DNA from: Posidonia oceanica | Taxonomy: Eukaryota; Streptophyta; Magnoliopsida; Alismatales; Posidoniaceae | Length of the DNA: 64,000 nucleotides | Direction of reading: 5' to 3' | Assembly: GCA_037176725.1 (NCBI GenBank) | Contig: JAZBRS010000020.1 | Coordinates: 89,908,001-89,972,000, forward strand | Part shown: positions 56,101 through 64,000 of the stretch, piece by piece | How the letters are laid out: the number at the start of each line of letters is the position of its first letter | How positions within the stretch are numbered: the first letter of the stretch is position 1 | Position numbers and translations under genes: made by a program | The notes under the pieces: model-generated | The model's input: only the letters and a program-made list of their open reading frames with translations | Databases searched by the model: none | Told to the model about the DNA's origin: nothing

Positions 56101-56494
56101 TCCCTCTCGTCGCCGGAGAGGAAGGGGAGGAAGTGAGGAATAAAATACCCCAAGGAGCCACTAACCTACTCCTTATATAGGCAGCTGGTGCAACTTAGAG
56201 CGTTAGACGCTATCTGTCCATGCGTCTTACATAAGACACACCACATTCTGCGTCTTACACTCAAAAATCCAGGAGCACCGATATACAGGTGTTGAACGCA
56301 GGATTCCTTACGTCTAACATAAGACGCAAGCCCACTAATGTCTAACACCTTAAGGCCAGAAAATCCACATTCCAAGTGTTAGACGCGGGATTTCTTGCAT
56401 CTAACATAAGATGCAGCATTTCCAATGTCTAACACCCTCAGATTCTATATTAAATATCTGGCCTAAAATGTCACCTAAGAATCTGGATCTTACA
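53196..56494 (-). repeat. 5' LTR of element E (3,299 bp)
   Basis: Starts TATAACAACCCACCC on the plus strand (TG decayed) and ends CTTACA at 56494, next to the GCTAA TSD. TATA box at 56173-56180. It carries palindromic GCGTC/GACGC motifs (56200-56440) and a run of AGGGACTAAA motifs (55250-55380). It keeps the uninterrupted site where B entered the sister LTR (near 55389). Confidence 0.92.
56173..56180 (-). promoter_or_regulatory. TATA box in the 5' LTR of E
   Basis: Minus-strand CTATATAA in CCTATATAAGGAG. It probably drove transcription of E. Confidence 0.65.
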
Positions 56495-57114
56495 GCTAAG
56501 CACCCTCACACTTTCAAATATGATAGATTTGGTTTTCTAACCTTCCATAATTCATAGGGGCTCATGTTATTCCTCTTAGAAAAAAATCTATTATGAATAT
56601 AACATGCAGTCAAAAGAGCCTCTCCCCACAAATTTATAGGTAACTTAGAATTATTAATCATGCAATTATCCATTTCTACCAAAGATCTATTTTTTCTTTC
56701 AGCCAAACCATTTTGCTATCAAGTGTAAGGTGCAATATTTTGTTGAGTAATGTCATGTTCTTCACAAAAAACAATAAACTCATGCATAAGATAATCAACC
56801 CCACGATCAGATCGCATTACTTTTATTTTATTCTTTGATTGATTTTCTACTTCTTTATATTTCTTAAACATAGCAAAAGTCGCATCTTTAGATTTTTGAA
56901 AATAAACATACAAAAATCTACTACAATCATCTACAAAGGTGATGAAGTATCTTTTACCACTATGAGTTAAATTTCTATTAAATTCACAAATATTAGAATG
57001 AACTAAGTCTAATAAATTAAAATCTCTAGAAACACTAGGAAAAGGTTTCTTAACCAATTTAGACTTAACACATATTTTACATTTATCAAGTTGTTCATCA
57101 TTGAAATTAATCAA
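56495..57114 (-). pseudogene. Copia integrase core (right of insertion E)
   Basis: Catalytic residues are recognisable: Asp in TFVDDCSRF, Asp in MRSDRG and Glu in AERKNRSL. The usual GGEY after RSDRG reads GVDY. Two adjacent stops (TGA TAG) sit in the PYT..QQNG motif near 56715-56722, and the TGG after YLKV has become TGA. Zinc-binding Cys residues (CKICVKSK) are present upstream. Position 56495 is the TSD where E interrupts the gene. The rest is at 33477-33661. Confidence 0.87.
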
Positions 57115-57171
57115 GTCTAATTACTTCATGTTCTTAAGTAAACAATAATTCAAGTGTACCAATTTACCATG

Positions 57172-57399
57172 TCATAAATAAGAAGACTCAACAATATAAG
57201 AAGAAGAAGCATTATTATTATTGATGGATAGTTGATAGATGCCATCACAAGAATAACCGTTTCCTACAAACATCCCATTCTTTGACAAGATAACCTTGTC
57301 ATATTCAAAGACAACCCGAAATCCCTTTTTACAAAGTATATCAATAGAAACTAGGTTCTTCCTAATTTCAAGTACATACAACACATTCAAAAGATTCAA
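57172..57399 (-). pseudogene. Copia GAG-pre-integrase region
   Basis: A frame of 75 codons with LYVLEIRKNLVSIDILCKKG and FEYDKVILSKNGMFVG, the region that normally links protease and integrase in copia polyproteins. Confidence 0.75.
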
Positions 57400-57629
57400 A
57401 TTTTTTTCCCAAATGAGAAATCAATCTTAATAGTCCCTTTGCCAAAGACATTGGCAAAGGTCATATCTCTCATCTGCACTTCCTTCAAATCAATATAATC
57501 AGCAAGTTCTTTGAATAGACCATTGTCCTTACAAACATGAATTGTTGATCCAGAATTTAGCCACCAACTTGATTGAATAGTTGCCATGTTTGCCTCAAAA
57601 ATCATTGCCACAAATGGTTCTTCTACCAT
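57396..57629 (-). pseudogene. Copia aspartic protease with changed active site
   Basis: The conserved WWLDSGA block reads WWLNSGST, so the catalytic Asp is Asn (a single G-to-A change on the sense strand). The rest of the fold, up to KGTIKIDF, is readable. This protease would be inactive. Confidence 0.82.
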
Positions 57630-58498
57630 GCTTGTTGTGGGTTTATTCTTTTGCTCCTCGTTTTGGTTATTGTGTCGACATTGTTTTGTATAGTGTCCTT
57701 CCTTGCCACAAACATAGTAGGCACCCTTTTTATTCTTGGAAAATATATTCTTGAATTGTTGTTTCTTCTTTGGTTGGAAGTTTGCATTCTTGGATTGAGA
57801 TCTTTGTCCCTTGCAAAATTCACTTTCACATCATATGAACCATTATTCACATTATCATGCAAGCATGACTCCTCTTCAATATGAAGATGCTTTTGAATTT
57901 GTTCAAGTGAAATGTCCTTGGACTTGTGCAGAAACTTCTTCCCATACTCCTTCCAAGATGGAGACAATTTGGCAATAATTTCCCCTACTTGGAATGTCTC
58001 AGGAAGGGATATTTTTAGGGCTAGGATGTTGTTCACAATCACTTGCAACTCATGAACTTGTTCAAGAATAGGCTTAGTATCAACCATCTTAAAATCAAAA
58101 TATTTTGAAATTAGGTATTTGTTCATACCTTTTTCTTTAGCTTTATACTTGAACTTGAGTGCATTCCACATCTCCTTTGCACACTTCATCTTGATGAAGA
58201 GATCATATAATCTTGAAAGTGTATTCAAGATATGACCATGACACATCAGTTCGTCTTCATCATGTTTCTTCGTCATCATCTTATGTTGCTTGATTTCCTC
58301 ATCAGTTGGCATAATCTTGAGTGCATTGGGCATTGGAAGTTCTGGAATAGGCTCCAAGTTCAGGTCCAAGATGTAGGAGATCTTCAAGGTGGTGAGAAGA
58401 AACATCCTCTTGTCTTGCCAATGAGAAAAGTTGTTACTGTCGAAGCAATTCAGTTTCACCATGTCCGGATTGTTCACCTTGATCAATTTTGACTCCAT
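57623..58498 (-). pseudogene. Copia gag (UBN2-type) with defective zinc knuckle
   Basis: ATG at 58496-58498. A frame of about 290 codons with LNCFDSNNFSHWQDKR, MWNALKFKYKAKEKG and KLSPSWKEYGKKFLHK, typical of copia gag. The zinc knuckle near 57690 is in a shifted frame and reads YYVCGKEGHYTKQC, so the first Cys is Tyr. The ATG is only 25 bp from the LTR edge. Confidence 0.85.
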
Positions 58499-58523
58499 TT
58501 TTTCAAGGATAAATCCTTAAACT

Positions 58524-59847
58524 TGTTCAAAATCAAGGTTGTAGAATGAAATTTGACTTTGATCAGGCATGGATCACTTTTTTTTAAGGATTTATTTGCC
58601 CCCACTAGTAGAACAAATTTGCTTCCGAATTGTTAGCAAATCTCCTCCAGGATACAACAAAATCTATGAGAGATTGTAAAACGCAAATATGAAATCTCTA
58701 CTAAACTCTCCTTGAAACAATTGATCACAATACTACAATGATTGAGGGAGACAGAGTATTTTGAAAATTGTGTCTTCCCACAACCAATTGGTTATATTTT
58801 ATATAACCCAATGGATGCAATATAACTCACAAAGCACTCATTCAATAAAAAATGATATCTTATTTGAAACTATTCAAATAACAGAAATCCATTTGAAATA
58901 TTTTGAAATTAATTAATAAACTCATAAATAAAAAATAATGGTTCCAAATATACATAAAAAATAGAGTAAGTTTTATATAAGCCCCTAACTTTTCAACTTA
59001 TTAAAAATTGATCCCTCACTTTTAAAAATCAATACCAAGCCCTTCTATTTTCAATTTATTATAAAAACACCCCATGAGTTAGATTCCATCAGTTTTCCAC
59101 TAACGACATTAGTTATTGACATAAATACCCATAAGTAAAATTTTGAATAACCCTTTGTATTTTTAAATAAATACCCATCGCTATCGGAGTTGACTAGCGA
59201 CCACCTCGGCCACAATCGGCCGGAGTTGGTCGACAGCCATCGCCGACCGCTTGCCGAAGTTGGCCAAAGTTGACCGCCGACCATCGTCGCTAAAGTCTAT
59301 CGGTGACCACCACCAACCACAACCAGTCGGTGTTGGCCACTAACCAATGCTGTCAGAGCCAACTGGCGACCACCACTGGCCACAACCAGTTGGAATGTCG
59401 TCGGAGCTGCTAGCGACCACTGTCGGCCACAACCTATTGGAGTTGGCCACCGGTTGCCACCAACAATCGACCGAAGTTCACTAGAGTTGATCAAAGGGCA
59501 AATAAGTCATTTCACAATCTTGAGTTAGTAGTTAATCATAGTTACAATCCTAAACCATCTTTTGACTACTAGTAAACTAATGTTAGGGGTGTTTTTATAA
59601 TAAAATGAAAATAGAAGGGTTTGATATTTATTTTTTAAAAGTGAGGGATTGATTTGTAATAAGCTAAAAAGTGAAGGGTTTATATATAATTTACTCTAAA
59701 ATTTTTTTAACTTAGTGGTAAGTATGTAACCAACTCACATCCTAGCATTCAACCAACAAAAGTAAAATACTCTTAAATATATATATAAGACTTCCAACTT
59801 TCTATCTCTCAACCAATGTGGGACTAAATGTCAAGCTATGTACAACA
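58524..59847 (-). repeat. 5' LTR of copia K with MITE M inside
   Basis: Aligns with 31441-32095 except for the 737-bp MITE and the last ~25 bp, which have diverged. No tRNA-iMet PBS is recognisable next to 58524, so the primer used is unclear. Confidence 0.8.
58962..59698. mobile_element. MITE M with ~120-bp terminal inverted repeats
   Basis: The left arm begins TAGAGTAAGTTTTATATAAG and the right arm, inverted, TAGAGTAAATTATATATAAA. The arms stay similar for about 120 bp, up to AAAAACACCCC. No transposase. The insert is absent from the K 3' LTR (near 31857), which proves it is a separate insertion. The TSD is unclear (A-rich). The core (59170-59490) is GC-rich with degenerate ~58-bp repeats. 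The length and TIR suggest a Mutator-like or foldback type; the superfamily is uncertain. Confidence 0.85.
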
Positions 59848-60060
59848 AATCGACAATATATTGAATACACCTTAAACTAATGTAATAATGAACATATTAA
59901 CAAAATAGGAGGCAAATTTGGTGTAGGTGTCTACATCCAGCATGGTTGTAGGTACCTTTTTTTTTTAAATACACAAAGGAAAAAAATAACTGTATAGATA
60001 TATTTATTAGATATATATAAATACATAGTAAAATTTTTATTTAAATCAAACAACTATTAA
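59848..60060. other. Unassigned AT-rich spacer
   Basis: 213 bp between copia K and element F. No feature was recognised. It may be host sequence or the lost edge of K. Confidence 0.5.
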
Positions 60061-60261
60061 TGTAACACTCGGAAATTCATTTTCCTTGTAATTGTACTTG
60101 TTTAATGAATTCTTTAGCTTTGGTCGAGTGTTATTAGCCTTGCGGGCCCCACTTGGGTTGTTGTGGGCCCCATCTGTGGTTTGTGTGGGTTTCCACCTGT
60201 ATTGTTGTGACAGACTTCTACTTGTGGTGGTTAGTGGGATAGATTGTGATATGGTCCCTGT

Positions 60262-60615
60262 GTTTCTCCCTTTCTTTCTCTCTCTCTCTTTCTCTCCCTT
60301 CCTCTCTCTCTCCCTCTCCCTCTCCCTTCTTCCTCTCTCTCTCCTTCCCACTCCCTCCTCACGTGCCTCTCCCCCTCCTCTTTTCCTCTCCCCCCCTTCC
60401 CACATGCGTGCCCCCTTCTCCCCCACGCGTGCGGTCCTCTCCCCCCTCCTCCCCCCCTCGTGCCACTCCTCCTCCCCTCCTCCTCACGCCCGTGCCCTAG
60501 CCGGCCGGCACAGCCTTCCTCCTCCTCCCCCTCTCCCCATCGATCTCTCCCCCTCCTTCCTTTCCCCCTCCTCCTCCTTTCTCCCTTCCTCCCCGTCCCG
60601 TTCCCTCCTTCCCCT
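60262..60615. repeat. Pyrimidine-rich (CT) tract in the F LTR
   Basis: About 350 bp of nearly pure C/T on the plus strand. The 200-codon frame at 60092-60694 (Leu/Ser/Pro-rich) is caused by it. Confidence 0.9.
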
Positions 60616-61429
60616 TCTTCTTCCTCCGCTGGTGGCTATTGGCGGCTGTGGGTGGTGGCCGGCGTGTGATGGCTGGCGGTGGTGCGGCAAGTGAGCTTTG
60701 GTCGTCGTCCCGGTGGAGCGGCGTGCCCGTGTGCGGTGTGTGGAGCTCGGTGTGCGCGTGGATCGCCGGTGGACGGAGGTTGTCCCTCTGTCCCAAGGTA
60801 CACGCCTCACCCTAGGAGCCTTAAATATTTAGAATTTGCCTTGCATGTGTCTCTTGCCATGATTTGTATGTTATTATTTGAGTTTGGCAATTTTTAGGGA
60901 TTTATATGCATTTAGGCGAATTTAATTGGCTTTAGTAGGTTTATAGCTTGAATGTGGTTTTCCACCGTTTGATGAGGTTGAATGCTCTCAAACGGCTTGA
61001 ATATGATTTTATTATGTACCTTGCCATGTTTATATGCTATGGTAGAGGTTTGGTATTTTTTAGAGATTTAATGTGGTTTTTGGCCAAATTTATGGCCCGA
61101 GCGGCTTAATTGCCTAATTGTTGGTTTTCCGGTGGATTCCGGTGTTTTGGGCCTCGGATTGAGGCGATTGTGATATATTTGTGTTGTTTGAGCTGAAACG
61201 CTCGTTTGCATGTGTTGTTGATTGTATTTTGGGATTTTTATAGAAAATGACTTGAATATTGGATTTCCGGTGTTTTCTTGTGTTGCATGCCTCAGAATGT
61301 CATATCAAGGGTATGGTTGCATTTCTTGTATTCCGGAGATTCTGGTATATGGCACGCTAGTTTTTGAGTTTGTTTTGGACATTTGGGGTTTTAAGTTGGT
61401 TCTTTAAGTTTTCTGAAATAGCCTAGAAC

Positions 61430-61605
61430 GGAGCCCCGTTGGTAGAATAGAGTTCCATTTTCCCTGGTCCGGAGTTCCGTTTTTGGAATGGAGCCCCATT
61501 TTCCCTAGCCCGAAGTTCCATTTTTGGAATGGAGCCCCGTTTTCTCCTGGTCCAGAGTACCATTTTTGGGCAGAGCCCCGTTTGCTGTAGCAAAACGGAG
61601 CGCCG
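61430..61605. repeat. ~55-bp degenerate tandem repeat in the F LTR
   Basis: Three to four units with GGAGCCCCGTTTT or CCATTTT followed by CCTGGTCC.GAGT.CC. GTTTTTGGAATGGAGCCCC and CGGAGCGCCGTTCC occur among them. Confidence 0.7.
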
Positions 61606-63110
61606 TTCCAGTGCTAATTTGTGAACCTCTGCCTTGATCCCACACTCTAGTGAATTTCAGCGTGCCGAATCAGAGGCTGAGTGTTTTCTCATTAAATGTT
61701 TTCCAATGTGGTTTCCTTCGGTTGGTTTTTGGACTTTTTGTGCTTTAGCCCATGATATTTGATAAATGCTTTCATAGAGATTTTTGAGGAAAAATATGAA
61801 TGGTTTGTAAATGATTTTGCCGAGGTTTTCCGTGGCCGAAAACCTGAGAGTTGTGTTGGCTGGACCTGGGAATGCGACAACATTCCTAGTATGTCGCACA
61901 TTTCACCTGGGTTGAGGTTTGGCGATCAGGGTGCCGGCCGTACCTAGTAGTATCGTAGCAGCGGACTCGGGAGGTATGATACTCCTGCGTAGCTAGGCGT
62001 GATACCCTAGTTGTTACGGGCACCGGGACTCGCCTGGTTTTGCGTGCTGGCTGAGCCTAGGGGTTGGCACCTCTAGTGATTCGGAGTGCTGAGTTGAGGT
62101 CACCGTATATTAGGCGTGCTATGTGGTTTGTCCTGAGTGAGGACAGCTTGCCCAGTTGAGGTGAGTAGCTTTCCCTGGTGGGGGATCGCTTTTGAGGCAT
62201 CTCTAGTGACGAGATGCTGGGACGAACACGCTCCTCCACAGGATCGATGTTCGTGGCAATGCAGTAAGCTACAAGGGTGAATCCCTGGCTACTGCTTGAG
62301 GCCAGATCGGTTGCTTGGCGCTAGACAATACGATCAGTTGTGGTTTTGTGCCTGTGGGGCTGTGTTTTGTTGTTGCTGACCGTATTAGGCCTTGAGGTTT
62401 GCCTGAGTTTGGGCTTAGTGAGGTTTTGCTGTGGTTGGGCCATATTGGGCCAGTTGCTTTCCGCCTGTGTATGACGTGAGTTTGTGGTTTGTGTTTTAGG
62501 CCGTATTAGGCCAGATGTTTTCTCGCCTAGTTGTGACGTGTGGCTTTGGTTTGAGCTTTGGGCCGGTGGGCCATTATATTAATTGTGATTTAGTTTTGCG
62601 AGGTATTTCCGCCTTGTCTTGGCCAGTGAGCCGAGTGTTTTTCCCAGCCTAAGGGGTTGAGGGTTTTGTGTGGTTTTGAGATTTTGGACCGGTGGGCCAT
62701 GGCTTTGTAATTATATTTTTGTAAACGCCTGTCTTCCCCGATTTTAGCTTGTGGGCTTTGGGAAGGGTGTTTTATTGATTATATTGCTTGTTGTGGACCT
62801 AGATTTTGGGATTTTACCGATTGTGCTGTATTTGAGGTTTTACGTTGGTTTCTCGCGTGGTTTTTGCGAGGTGTGCTGGGTGACGATTTCTAGGTCACTC
62901 ATGTGTGCTTTGTGTGGTTTGTAGGTGCAGATGATTAGCTGGTTTAGAGTATAGTGCATATAGTGGGAGTCACGTAGCTGTCCACTGCAGGTTCCTGGCA
63001 TTGTTATTTATTGTTAGCCCAGTAGTTTGTTGTAAAATATTGTATTTAATTAAGTTTTAAATTTGTTGGGCTTTTGGTTTTGTTGGTAGCGACTTGGGTC
63101 GTTGTAGGTT

Positions 63111-63128
63111 TGGTATCAGAGTCTAGGT
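63111..63128 (+). promoter_or_regulatory. tRNA-iMet PBS of element F
   Basis: TGGTATCAGAGTCTAGGT pairs with the initiator tRNA-Met 3' end for the first 11 nt and most of the rest. Confidence 0.9.
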
Positions 63129-63279
63129 TCACTAGGTTGCACTAGCCTAGGAGTGGTCAGTCTAGTGACTCCATAGGAAATTGCATATCATGGTTGAGTC
63201 TGCACCTGTTGTTTGGTATATATTGTTGCTTGTCTTATTGGCTGTGGTGTAGATTTTGTTGTTTCTCTCCCGATTCAGT

Positions 63280-64000
63280 ATGTCTCGTCGTGGTCGCCGA
63301 AAGGATAAATCCCCTACTGAGGAACCTAACTCTCGAGAGGAGAGTGGTTGGCAGGACGTGCGGACGGAGTTGCGAGGCTAGATGCGCAGGATCTCTTAGG
63401 CTTTTGGCAAGAGTGGCCCTGGTAGAGCGTCTGAGTGAGATCCGTGGCTGCGCCAATTGAGCAAGTTCCACCCGCCGACGTTCAAGGGTATTGGTACTCC
63501 AGAGGAGAGCAAGGCATGGCTGCGAAGGATTGAGAAGTTATTGGATAGTTTGGCGTACCCAGAAGGGCACTAGGTGCGGTTGGCTGCCTTTCAGCTCGTC
63601 GGCGATGCCGATGAGTGGTGGAGAGCCACCAGGCGGCTGAAGTTCCTGGATTCTATAACGGTCGATATCAAGTGGAAGGACTTCGAGGCTGCTTTCCATG
63701 AGAAGTACTTTTCAAGCCATGTAAGGAACCGATTCGATCGAGAGTTCCGAAGTCTGCAACAGGGCAGGATGTCTGTGGCTGAGTATGAAGCCTCTTTTGC
63801 CCGGTTGGAGAGGTTCGCCCAGGCCTTTGATTCTGAGGAAAGGCAGGCGGAGAGATTTCTGGAAGGCCTTCAACCCAGCTTGAGGGTGAAGGTGATGGGC
63901 TACCGTTGTGTGACGGTAGCTGAGGTTGTCCAGATGACTTCCCGCTTTGAAGAGGAGTATAACCAGTATGTGAGTGGTCACTCCAAGGGAAAGGCCAAGT
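63280..64000 (+). pseudogene. Gag of element F with four in-frame stops
   Basis: One frame runs from ATG 63280 (MSRRGRRKDKSPTEEP) to the window edge. The Retrotrans_gag domain is clear: FKGIGTPEESKAWLRRIEKL, ADEWWRATRR, WKDFEAAFHEKYF and GRMSVAEYEASFARLERFA. Stops are at 63379 (TAG), 63397 (TAG), 63436 (TGA) and 63571 (TAG). Their surroundings suit Gln (CAG) and Arg (CGA) codons changed by C-to-T. No frameshift was seen, so decay is so far by substitution only. The gene is cut by the window end. Confidence 0.9.

Larger units (their letters stand above)
33667..56494 (-). mobile_element. Element E: large retrotransposon derivative (LARD-like), split by B
   Basis: Perfect GCTAA TSD, TG..CA LTRs of about 3.29 kb (left, in two pieces) and 3,299 bp (right), and a 2.67-kb internal region with no recognisable gag or pol. 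The PBS next to the right LTR (minus strand) is of tRNA-iMet type, so E reads on the minus strand. LTR blocks near 34700-34900 match element F at 61940-62110. The sequence just inside the LTR also matches F at 63110-63190 (GACTCCATAG..TTGCATATCATG). E is most likely a coding-free relative mobilised by F-like elements. Confidence 0.9.
31441..59847 (-). mobile_element. Element K: Ty1/copia retrotransposon split by E (and by B inside E)
   Basis: The 5' part (LTR, gag, protease, integrase) is at 56495-59847. The 3' part (end of integrase, RT, 3' LTR) is at 31441-33666. The gene order gag-PR-IN-RT is copia type. The interruption falls inside the integrase at GCTAA (33662-33666 and 56495-56499), and the frame matches across it. 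I saw no clear TSD for K itself: 31436-31440 is ATATG, and the right LTR end has diverged. All genes carry stops. Confidence 0.88.
60061..63106 (+). repeat. 5' LTR of element F (about 3.05 kb)
   Basis: TGTAACACTC at 60061. The end GTCGTTGTA at 63106 is a decayed form of the GTCGTTACA end of E. Blocks near 61940-62110 (CGTACCTAGT.GTATCGT.GCAG, TAGGCGTGATACC) match the E LTR. A tandem GGAGCCCCGTTTT-type repeat lies at 61430-61605. Confidence 0.87.
60061..64000 (+). mobile_element. Element F: Ty3/gypsy retrotransposon, 5' half
   Basis: 5' LTR, tRNA-iMet PBS and a gag pseudogene, continuing past the right window edge. LTR blocks and the sequence around the PBS are related to element E. The exact clade cannot be fixed without pol; the gag is of chromovirus-like Ty3 type. 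Confidence 0.88.

Noticed and set aside
59848..60060. Right TSD of copia K
   Set aside because: The 5 bp after the apparent LTR end (AATCG) do not match ATATG at 31436-31440, and the LTR end itself has diverged.
60092..60694. 200-codon open frame, Leu/Ser/Pro-rich
   Set aside because: It follows the C/T tract of the F LTR. Opposite-strand and other-frame ORFs are equally long, and no domain is seen.

Overview
This window looks like intergenic, repeat-packed heterochromatin of a flowering plant, probably a eudicot. I found no intact host gene, no rRNA or tRNA gene and no CRISPR array. Almost every base can be assigned to a transposable element: four Ogre/Tat-lineage Ty3/gypsy elements primed by tRNA-Arg, two Ty3/gypsy relatives primed by tRNA-iMet, one Ty1/copia element, one plant L1-type LINE, one solo LTR and one long-TIR MITE. 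I call them A to F (Ty3 elements), K (copia), L (LINE), S (solo LTR) and M (MITE).

Layout. 1-14001: Ogre/Tat element A, minus strand, running off the left edge (3' UTR, integrase fragment, protease/G-patch, gag, 5' UTR, PBS, 5.8-kb LTR). It is inserted in the gag start of an older relative, C (14002-17054). 17055-17218, 22888-22928 and 30870-31440 are scraps of an underlying sequence with a short coding-like frame. They are split by element D (17219-22882, plus strand, perfect TSD CAAAC) and LINE L (22929-30869, minus strand, TSD AATTGGA). L carries solo LTR S (26003-27463) inside its reverse transcriptase. 31441-59847: copia element K, minus strand, split in its integrase by element E (33667-56494, TSD GCTAA). 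E is a coding-free large retrotransposon derivative, and its 3' LTR was itself split by Ogre/Tat element B (35863-49433, near-TSD GCTGG/GCTGA). MITE M sits in the K 5' LTR. 59848-60060 is unassigned. 60061-64000 is the 5' half of Ty3/gypsy element F, plus strand, whose LTR and PBS are related to those of E.

How the parts relate. The nesting gives a relative order: K is older than E, and E older than B. B's two LTR copies are nearly identical over long stretches, while E's LTRs differ visibly, which agrees. None of the elements is autonomous. A lacks RT/RNase H, B lacks RT, RNase H and integrase, D is a short derivative, E lacks coding sequence, and F's gag has four stops. Most premature stops that can be compared between A and B are C-to-T changes in CAG or CGA codons, as expected from deamination of methylated CHG/CG sites in silenced DNA.

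The most notable signals are not genes. They are (1) a 32-unit array in D in which each unit encodes a short hairpin, often with a cUUCGg loop, whose two arms co-vary between two unit classes arranged in a ~180-bp higher-order repeat; (2) an 11-nt copy of the tRNA-Arg PBS inside the LTRs of the Ogre/Tat elements, ~100-170 bp from the true PBS, together with tandem PBS duplications in B and C; and (3) a 20-bp palindrome shared by LTRs of different lineages. All alignments were done by eye, so boundaries are exact only where a TSD or PBS fixes them.
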